Positions 1 through 4,229 of a stretch of DNA of 6,061 nt are shown one piece after another. This DNA comes from Actinomycetota bacterium (GTDB taxonomy: Bacteria > Actinomycetota > Thermoleophilia > Gaiellales > Gaiellaceae): the NCBI GenBank assembly GCA_013694685.1, contig JACDBY010000238.1, positions 1 through 6,061 on the forward strand, given 5' to 3'. Every line of letters begins with the position of its first letter. The first letter of the stretch is position 1. A model generated the notes under the pieces. That model saw nothing but the letters and a program-made list of their open reading frames with translations, was not told where the DNA came from and made no database searches. The position numbers were made by a program, and so were the translations under genes.

Positions 1-551
1 CCGCCAATCTGCCGACCAACCCTCTGCCCTCGTCCTACGAGATCACGCCCCGGCGTGCGGAGGAGGTCAAGGAGCTCTCCGCCGCGATCCGCTCGCAGAA
101 GTTCGCCGGGGTCGAGCGCGTGAAGGACGGCCAGCAGACGTCGAAGCGAATCCTCCAGGTTGCTCGCGTGATCGAGGTCGTGTTCGTCGTCGCCGTGGCC
201 GTGCTGCTCATCGCCTCGGTGCTCCTCATCGCGAACACGATCCGGCTCTCGATCTTCTCCCGTCGCCGAGAGATCGAGGTGATGAAGCTCGTCGGCGCGA
301 CCAACTGGTTCGTGCGCGGCCCGTTCATGGTCGAGGGCCTACTCTGTGGGCTCGTGGGGGCCGTGGCGGCGATCGTGCTTCTCCTGATCGGCAAGGAGCT
401 CGCTTTGCCGTCGATCCTCGGTCAGATCGACTCCTCGGACGACGTGCGGGCGCTCGGCTTCACCCTCATCGCACTGATCCTCCTCGGCGTCGGTCTCTTC
501 GTCGGTGCGCTCGGCTCGGGCCTGACGCTGCGCCGCTACCTCAAGGTCTGA
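1..551 (+). CDS. ftsX: Cell division protein FtsX, C-terminal part (5' end outside window)
   Basis: This is the last 182 residues of FtsX, the membrane partner of the ATPase FtsE; FtsEX is an ABC-type complex at the division site that controls peptidoglycan hydrolases. The frame is open from base 3 and ends with TGA at 549-551. The visible start carries the NPLPSSYEI stretch typical of the extracellular domain. It is followed by a transmembrane helix (about 165-240), the cytoplasmic signature RRREIEVMKLVGAT (about 262-303), and two more transmembrane helices (about 330-395 and 460-525), ending in a short basic tail (LRRYLKV). This is the usual C-terminal architecture of the family. The N-terminal helix and most of the extracellular domain lie outside the window. 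FtsE is expected just upstream but cannot be seen. Family assignment is firm; the rest is family knowledge. Confidence 0.93.
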   Translation, partial: ANLPTNPLPSSYEITPRRAEEVKELSAAIRSQKFAGVERVKDGQQTSKRILQVARVIEVVFVVAVAVLLIASVLLIANTIRLSIFSRRREIEVMKLVGATNWFVRGPFMVEGLLCGLVGAVAAIVLLLIGKELALPSILGQIDSSDDVRALGFTLIALILLGVGLFVGALGSGLTLRRYLKV

Positions 552-561
552 CCGACCCCGA

Positions 562-581
562 CCCACGCTGAGCCGCGTGGG
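562..581 (+). terminator. Hairpin after ftsX, possible terminator
   Basis: A perfect 7-bp stem, CCCACGC (562-568) with GCGTGGG (575-581), closes a 6-base loop and starts 10 bases after the ftsX stop. No run of T follows, so it is not a classical intrinsic terminator. Many GC-rich actinobacteria have terminator-like hairpins without a U tract. Its position supports an end-of-operon role, but it could instead be part of the structured repeat region that follows. Confidence 0.4.
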
Positions 582-592
582 CCGGCGACGAC

Positions 593-626
593 ACGTCCTC
601 GCCGGACGTGGCTTCGTGCCTGGCAC
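593..626 (+). repeat. Composite hairpin repeat, copy 1
   Basis: Copy 1 of a 34-base repeat, aligning without gaps to 713-746 with 28 of 34 identical bases. The left part forms a perfect stem with the base before it: CACGTCC (592-598) pairs with GGACGTG (604-610) over a 5-base loop. The right part, GCTTCGTGCCTGGCAC (611-626), ends in the near-perfect palindrome GTGCCTGGCAC (616-626). The design, a stem plus a palindromic tail, resembles dispersed REP-like elements. Whether it is dispersed in the genome cannot be judged from this window. Confidence 0.6.
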
Positions 627-712
627 CGCATCGCTCCGCTGACCTCTCTCGCTGCCCTGCAAAAAGCCGCACGGTGCGTCAAAGCGCCGACCGCCCGTTG
701 TCCCCGCAAGCC

Positions 713-746
713 GCGTCCGCAACGGACGTGGCTCCATGCCTGGCAC
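713..746 (+). repeat. Composite hairpin repeat, copy 2
   Basis: Copy 2, exactly 120 bases downstream of copy 1. Its left part pairs even better: bases 709-719 pair with 723-733 (11 bp including one G-U) around the 3-base loop CAA. The right part, GCTCCATGCCTGGCAC (731-746), differs from copy 1 at two positions, which spoil the 11-base palindrome. The arm sequences have changed in the two copies while pairing is retained, which suggests selection for structure or a shared origin from a structured element. The ATG at 736 falls inside this copy and is therefore a poor choice of start for the helicase. Confidence 0.6.
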
Positions 747-754
747 GACGCGCG

Positions 755-787
755 CCCACCTGGCGAGATGCCACGATCTCGCGTGGG
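755..787. other. Strong 12-bp hairpin in the gap
   Basis: CCCAC (755-759) pairs with GTGGG (783-787), and GCGAGAT (763-769) pairs with ATCTCGC (776-782). The only interruption is a 3-base bulge (CTG, 760-762), and the loop is GCCACG. All 12 pairs are Watson-Crick. No T run follows, so it is not a standard terminator. It lies about 114 bases ahead of the preferred helicase start and right after repeat copy 2. It could be an RNA structure, a transcription attenuator or a protein-binding palindrome; the sequence does not decide. Confidence 0.45.
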
Positions 788-885
788 AACCGCGCGGCTA
801 CCGTTGCCCGATGGCCAGAGCCCGCCGCTCGCGCCCGCCTCGGCGCCCGTCGCGTGCCGCGCGACACGCACGTGCAACGGGCGCC

Positions 886-891
886 TATCGT
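886..891 (+). promoter_or_regulatory. Possible -10 box for the helicase gene
   Basis: TATCGT fits the TANNNT pattern and ends 9 bases before the GTG at 901, which would give a leaderless or nearly leaderless transcript. It resembles the -10-like boxes ahead of smpB and the lipoprotein gene, though with 9 rather than 6 bases to the start. No good -35 hexamer is seen. Confidence 0.3.
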
Positions 892-900
892 CGCGCGGCC

Positions 901-2466
901 GTGACCCGTGCCGAGGGACGGATCGCCATCCGGCTCCCGGAACGACGCCGTGCGCCGGAGACGGTCGTTGCCCACCTCGGCCCGACGAACTCGGGCAAGA
1001 CCCACGACGCGCTCACGTTCCTCGCCGAGCAGGGGAGGGGCGTCTATGCCGGCCCCCTGCGCATGCTGGCGCAAGAGGCGCATCGGCGGCTGGGCGCACT
1101 CCTCGGCGCCGACAAGGTCGGGCTCGTCACCGGCGAGGAGCGCGTCAACGACGAGGCGCCGATCCTCTGCTGCACCGTCGAGATGGCACCCGACTCTGGC
1201 GACGTCCTGGTTCTCGACGAGGTGCAGTGGGCCGACGACGAGGAGCGGGGCGCCGCCTGGACGGAACTGCTGCTCGCGGGGGAGTACCGCCACGTGCGGC
1301 TCCTCGGGGCGCTCGATGCGCTCCCGCTCGTCAGGCGCGCATTCCCCGAGGCGGAGCTGCGTGTCCACGAGCGGATGCTGCCGCTCGAGTTCGTCGGCGC
1401 CCGGCAGCTCCGGGCTCTGACACCGGGCACCGTCGTCGTGGCCTTCAGCCGCAAGGCGGTACTCGCCCTCGCGGGTGAGGTCAATCGCCTGCATCCGGAT
1501 CGTGTCGCGGTGCTCTACGGCGCAATGCCGCTCGGCTCGCGCCGCGAGGAGATCGACCGGTTCCTCTCCGGGGCGGCCGAGGTGTGCGTCGCAACGGACG
1601 TCCTCGGCCATGGAGTCAACCTGCCCTGCGAGACGCTGCTCTTCGCCGAGACGACGAAGTTCGACGGGGAGTCACGGCGCAACCTGCTGCCCTGGGAGCT
1701 CGCGCAGATCGCCGGCCGGGCAGGGCGTTTCGGGCTGGTCGAGCGCGGCCACGTCGGTGTGCTCGTTGGTGTTCCGTGGGCGAGCGCCGACCCGGAGATC
1801 GTCGAGTCGGCGCTCGAGCCCCACGTCGAGCTGCCGGAAGGTCATCGTGGCTATCGGATCGTCGACGAGGCGCGCATCGGGCCGCGGCTCGGAGATCTCG
1901 GGATCGAGGAGGCGCGCCACCTCGATGCCGCGCTCGCCGCCTGGCACCGCGTCGCGACCCGCGAGTGGGCGCGCGAGAGCTGGCTCGCGGTCGAGTCGCT
2001 GCAACCGATCCGCGGCCGTCTGGCCGTCGTCGAGCGACACCTCCGCGAGCGAGGGCGGCAACTCGGTCTCGAGGACACGTGGCGACTGGTCAACGCGCCG
2101 ATCGACCCGGACGGGGCAGAGCTCCTCGGTATCTTCGCGCTCGCGATCGCGGGCGATCGAGCGCAGCGCCCGTTCCTCCAGTTCCTGCTCGACACCTCGC
2201 GTTTGCGGGACTGCTCGCTGGCGGAGGCCGAGGAAGCGGGGCGCGTCGCGTCGATCCTCCGCTGGTTCGCGCTCCAGTACCCGGGGATCGGTGGCGTCAC
2301 GATCGAGCGTGCAGCAGCGCTCGAGCAAGCTGCCGCCGAGCGGGTCGTTCGCCGGCTCGCCGTCGAGGTGCGCGAGGGGAAGTTGGGCCGCTGCCGCTCG
2401 TGCGGCCGCACCTGCCCGCCGTGGTACCCGCTCTGCGAGCGCTGCGCGCGAACCGGGCGTCGGTAG
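901..2466 (+). CDS. SUV3-like superfamily 2 RNA helicase with C-terminal zinc ribbon
   Basis: A 521-residue putative ATP-dependent RNA helicase of the SUV3 (mitochondrial degradosome helicase) type. Motif I is GPTNSGKT (residues 27-34), the form typical of SUV3, followed by GVYAGPLRMLA, VTGEE and CTVEM. Motif II is DEVQ (106-109). VVAFSRK marks the start of the second RecA-like domain, ATDVLGHGVNL (231-241) is motif V, and QIAGRAGRF (269-277) is motif VI. The C-terminal half is less conserved and helical. The last 25 residues form a C-x2-C-x10-C-x2-C zinc ribbon (C498, C501, C512, C515), an addition I do not associate with mitochondrial SUV3. Family members unwind RNA for 3'-5' decay; such a role here is inferred. 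The start is uncertain: GTG 901 is preferred because the conserved domain begins at about residue 22, the region before is structured and Arg-rich, and a -10-like box precedes it. ATG 811 and ATG 736 are in-frame alternatives. It ends 18 bases before smpB. Confidence 0.88.
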   Translation: MTRAEGRIAIRLPERRRAPETVVAHLGPTNSGKTHDALTFLAEQGRGVYAGPLRMLAQEAHRRLGALLGADKVGLVTGEERVNDEAPILCCTVEMAPDSGDVLVLDEVQWADDEERGAAWTELLLAGEYRHVRLLGALDALPLVRRAFPEAELRVHERMLPLEFVGARQLRALTPGTVVVAFSRKAVLALAGEVNRLHPDRVAVLYGAMPLGSRREEIDRFLSGAAEVCVATDVLGHGVNLPCETLLFAETTKFDGESRRNLLPWELAQIAGRAGRFGLVERGHVGVLVGVPWASADPEIVESALEPHVELPEGHRGYRIVDEARIGPRLGDLGIEEARHLDAALAAWHRVATREWARESWLAVESLQPIRGRLAVVERHLRERGRQLGLEDTWRLVNAPIDPDGAELLGIFALAIAGDRAQRPFLQFLLDTSRLRDCSLAEAEEAGRVASILRWFALQYPGIGGVTIERAAALEQAAAERVVRRLAVEVREGKLGRCRSCGRTCPPWYPLCERCARTGRR

Positions 2467-2472
2467 GGCTCC

Positions 2473-2478
2473 TACACT
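2473..2478 (+). promoter_or_regulatory. Probable -10 box for leaderless smpB transcript
   Basis: TACACT lies in the 18-base gap between the helicase stop and smpB, and ends exactly 6 bases before the GTG start. No Shine-Dalgarno sequence is present. At this spacing transcription would begin at or next to the start codon. The lipoprotein gene has the same layout (TATCCT, 6 bases, GTG). No convincing -35 hexamer is seen, which is common for high-GC actinobacterial promoters. Confidence 0.45.
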
Positions 2479-2484
2479 GCCGGG

Positions 2485-2940
2485 GTGCCAGGGACGAAAC
2501 CGATCGCCGAGAACCGTCGTGCGCGCCACGACTATCACCTGCTCGAGCGGGTCGAGGCCGGCCTGCAGCTGACCGGGACCGAGGTGAAGTCGCTGCGCGA
2601 GGGTGGCGCGCAGCTCGCGCAGGCGTACGGCGAGATCCGCGAGGGCGAGGCGTGGCTCGTCGGCGCGACGATTGCCGCGTACGCGCAGGGGAACGTGCGC
2701 AACCACGAGCCCGATCGCCCGCGCAAGCTCCTTCTGCACCGGCGGGAGATCGACTCCCTCTACGGGATGGTGCGCGAGAAGGGCCTGACGCTCATCCCGA
2801 CCCGGCTGTACTTCAAGGACGGTCGCGTCAAGGTCGAGCTCGCCGTCGCCCGCGGTAAGGAGCGAATCGACAAACGGCGCGATCTCGCAGCGCGCGACGC
2901 CAAGCGGCAGATGGAGCGCGCGCTCAAGTCGCGGCGCTAG
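2485..2940 (+). CDS. smpB: SsrA-binding protein SmpB
   Basis: SmpB binds tmRNA (SsrA) and brings it to ribosomes stalled on broken messages, where its tail occupies the empty mRNA channel (trans-translation). The 151-residue product has the normal family length. Visible hallmarks are the N-terminal NRRARHDYHLLE (about residues 10-21), the signature TGTEVKSLR (30-38), the central PTRLYFKDGRVKVELAVARG, and the basic C-terminal helix KERIDKRRDLAARDAKRQ that enters the decoding centre. The GTG start places the first conserved block at residue 10, as expected. There is no ribosome binding site, and a -10-like box lies 6 bases upstream, so it may be leaderless despite sitting only 18 bases behind the helicase. 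The first 17 bases resemble the reverse complement of the upstream repeat (see findings). No tmRNA gene is in the window. Confidence 0.97.
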   Translation: MPGTKPIAENRRARHDYHLLERVEAGLQLTGTEVKSLREGGAQLAQAYGEIREGEAWLVGATIAAYAQGNVRNHEPDRPRKLLLHRREIDSLYGMVREKGLTLIPTRLYFKDGRVKVELAVARGKERIDKRRDLAARDAKRQMERALKSRR

Positions 2941-2944
2941 GAAC

Positions 2945-2950
2945 TATCCT
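2945..2950 (+). promoter_or_regulatory. Probable -10 box for the lipoprotein/selenoprotein gene
   Basis: TATCCT begins 5 bases after the smpB stop and ends 6 bases before the GTG at 2957. Spacing and lack of a ribosome binding site match those of smpB, so this gene probably has its own leaderless transcript. A -35 hexamer is not evident within the end of smpB. Confidence 0.45.
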
Positions 2951-2956
2951 CGTCCC

Positions 2957-3508
2957 GTGTCGTGCATCCGGGTCGCGGCGATGATGGCGCTGACGCTCGG
3001 GCTCGCGGGGTGCGGTGGCTCGGACGCGCCCGCACCTATCGGTGGCACTCACGGCGAGGTGGTGGAGCTCGAGCGACTCGCGATGCTGAAGACGGCGTTC
3101 GCGGAGGATCAGGGCGCGGCGCGACTTCTGATCCTGCTCTCGCCGACCTGAAGCACCTGCCGCGACGGCGCCCGTGCGGTGCAGGAACGGATCCTCGAGC
3201 GGTATCCCGAGGCCGATCTCAGGGTGTACGTCGTGTGGCTGCCGGTCATGCCGCTCGACAGCCGCTTCGAGGTCGCCGACGTGATGGTCGACGACCGCGC
3301 GACCCACTACTGGGATAACGAGCAGCTCGTGAGCGACGATCTGGCGGCGGCGTTCGGCTCACCGGGGCAGCTCGTCTGGGACGCGTTCTTCGCGTTCGGG
3401 CCGGACGCAGTCTGGGCCGAACGGCCACCGGATCCGATCGCAACCGGGGCGCCCGTGGTCGAGCGAATGGCGACGCTCGAAACCGCACTGCGTCCGTATC
3501 TCGACTAG
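2957..3508 (+). CDS. Putative lipoprotein selenoprotein, thioredoxin-like UxxC (in-frame TGA read as Sec)
   Basis: Read through the TGA at 3149-3151, this frame gives one 183-residue protein ending at TAG. Residues 1-18 are a signal peptide ([18 protein letters not shown]) with the lipobox LAG/C, so C19 should be lipidated and the protein anchored outside the cytoplasmic membrane. A hydrophobic strand ([10 protein letters not shown]) leads into U65-S-T-C68, then an amphipathic helix (to about residue 85) and a second strand ([11 protein letters not shown]). This is the beta-UxxC-alpha-beta order of thioredoxin-fold redox proteins. Further on are the stretches [13 protein letters not shown] and [14 protein letters not shown]. 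Reasons to read the TGA as selenocysteine: no frame change is needed, third-position GC stays high in the nine codons after it, the TGA replaces exactly the expected first catalytic Cys, C68 is kept, and a SECIS-like hairpin follows. A likely role is thiol-disulfide or peroxide redox chemistry in the envelope; the substrate is unknown. The alternative is a gene broken by a Cys-to-stop mutation. No selA, selB, selC or selD is visible here. Confidence 0.72.
3149..3151 (+). other. In-frame TGA, proposed selenocysteine codon (residue 65)
   Basis: The codon row here is Ser-Pro-Thr-TGA-Ser-Thr-Cys. A TGC or TGT at this place would give an ordinary CSTC redox motif, so only the third base of the codon separates this from a cysteine protein. 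ftsX and the CoxS-like gene end with TGA, so the organism does not read TGA as a general sense codon. Confidence 0.7.
3156..3185 (+). promoter_or_regulatory. Putative bacterial SECIS stem-loop
   Basis: Hand folding gives CCTGC (3156-3160) with GCAGG (3181-3185), a 2-base bulge GT (3179-3180), CGCG (3161-3164) with TGCG (3175-3178, one G-U), a bulged A3165, and CGG (3166-3168) with CCG (3172-3174), closing the loop C-G-C (3169-3171). That is 12 pairs, with 17 bases between the TGA and the loop and a G at the second loop position. As I recall it, the bacterial SECIS consensus asks for an apical loop about 16-37 bases after the UGA with a G among its first two bases, which this meets. GC-rich coding sequence folds easily, and other pairings are possible (for example 3158-3162 with 3166-3170), so this supports but does not prove the case. 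Confidence 0.55.
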
Positions 3509-3562
3509 AGCGGGCCGCGCACCGTCATCGAGCCTGCTCGACCGACGTGGCGTCCTGCCGTT

Positions 3563-3673
3563 TCAGTCGACCAGTCCCTCGACCGATGACAGTTCTCCAA
3601 GGACGGCACCCATCGTCGCGACGAACCGGGGCAGATCCTTCTCGTGGATCTCGCGGACGTCGGTCACGGCCAC
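3563..3673 (-). CDS. Possible small minus-strand ORF of unknown function
   Basis: Reading leftward from GTG (3673-3671), or from a second GTG at 3667-3665, a 36- or 34-residue frame ends at TGA (3565-3563). From the second start the peptide begins [20 protein letters not shown] and ends VEGLVD. It is mixed charged and hydrophobic and could form a helix. Codon composition looks coding: about 79% GC at third positions and about 35% at second positions by hand count. A -10-like TAGGTT lies 8 bases ahead of the second GTG, similar to the leaderless layout of other genes here. I recognise no family. It may be a real microprotein, the remnant of a larger gene, or chance. Confidence 0.28.
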   Translation of the reverse strand: MAVTDVREIHEKDLPRFVATMGAVLGELSSVEGLVD

Positions 3674-3700
3674 TCAACCTATCGACGCCCGCGCCGCCGG

Positions 3701-3706
3701 TATAGG
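3701..3706 (+). promoter_or_regulatory. Possible -10 box of the CoxS/CoxL-like operon
   Basis: TATAGG (or TAGGCT at 3703-3708) is the most AT-rich, -10-like sequence upstream of the operon. TCGACG at 3682-3687 matches a TTGACA -35 box at 4 of 6 positions but at short spacing. Transcription would start near 3713 and leave a leader of about 40 bases containing the ribosome binding site. It would be back to back with the possible minus-strand ORF. Weak evidence. Confidence 0.25.
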
Positions 3707-3743
3707 CTCGGGAGCCAGAGCGGTAGTACGATCGATGTCCCCC

Positions 3744-3750
3744 AAGGAGG
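3744..3750 (+). promoter_or_regulatory. Ribosome binding site that fixes the CoxS-like start
   Basis: AAGGAGG is a perfect Shine-Dalgarno sequence ending 5 bases before GTG 3756. It lies inside the frame that would begin at ATG 3735, which argues that the true start is 3756 and that the protein is 7 residues shorter. The downstream gene shows the same arrangement: GGGGAGG at 4214-4220, 5 bases, then GTG 4226. Confidence 0.75.
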
Positions 3751-3755
3751 CCACG

Positions 3756-4225
<470 letters not shown>

Positions 4226-4229
<4 letters not shown>

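Larger units (their letters stand above)
552..900. other. Non-coding structured gap between ftsX and the helicase gene
   Basis: This 349-base stretch has no convincing gene. The helicase frame stays open leftward to an ATG at 736, but that part would encode an arginine-rich, low-complexity leader with weaker third-position GC, and the ATG lies inside a repeat copy. The stretch is rich in inverted repeats instead: stems at 562-581, 592-610, 709-733 (11 bp including one G-U, 3-base loop) and 755-787 (12 bp). It may contain an RNA element, repeat-derived DNA or terminators. No tRNA, riboswitch class or known small RNA is recognisable. Confidence 0.55.

Noticed and set aside
736..900. Helicase start at ATG 736 or ATG 811.
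   Set aside because: The extra 30-55 residues are arginine-rich and low in complexity, have less biased third positions, overlap a repeat copy and a 12-bp hairpin, and lack a ribosome binding site. They remain open alternatives, since GTG 901 also lacks a Shine-Dalgarno sequence.
552..900. tmRNA gene, tRNA or riboswitch in the gap.
   Set aside because: No cloverleaf, tag-peptide ORF or known riboswitch core can be recognised; only simple hairpins and repeats are seen.
679..1611. Long minus-strand open frame opposite the helicase, and others opposite the Mo-hydroxylase large subunit.
   Set aside because: Such frames are expected opposite GC-rich genes with strong third-position bias. Their translations are Arg/Ala/Asp-rich without family motifs, while the plus-strand genes are unmistakable.
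3149..3151. General reassignment of TGA to a sense codon in this organism.
   Set aside because: ftsX and the CoxS-like gene end normally with TGA at the expected C-termini, and no other in-frame TGA lies within the genes.
2957..3508. Two separate genes (a 64-residue lipoprotein and a 109-residue protein from GTG 3179), or a frameshifted pseudogene.
   Set aside because: Both parts are in the same frame, so no frameshift is needed. The nine codons between the TGA and 3179 continue the coding bias and contain the second redox Cys. GTG 3179 has no ribosome binding site and would start in the middle of a predicted helix. A simple nonsense mutation stays possible and is given as the alternative.
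3544..3559. A third, decayed copy of the 34-base repeat (14 of 16 bases match GACGTGGCTTCGTGCC).
   Set aside because: The match stops abruptly before the palindromic tail and there is no stem-forming left arm. With GC-rich composition this can be chance.
3524..3590. Terminator formed by GTCATCG (3524-3530) and CGATGAC (3584-3590).
   Set aside because: The arms are 7 bases long but 53 bases apart, with no T run. Too weak for a terminator call.
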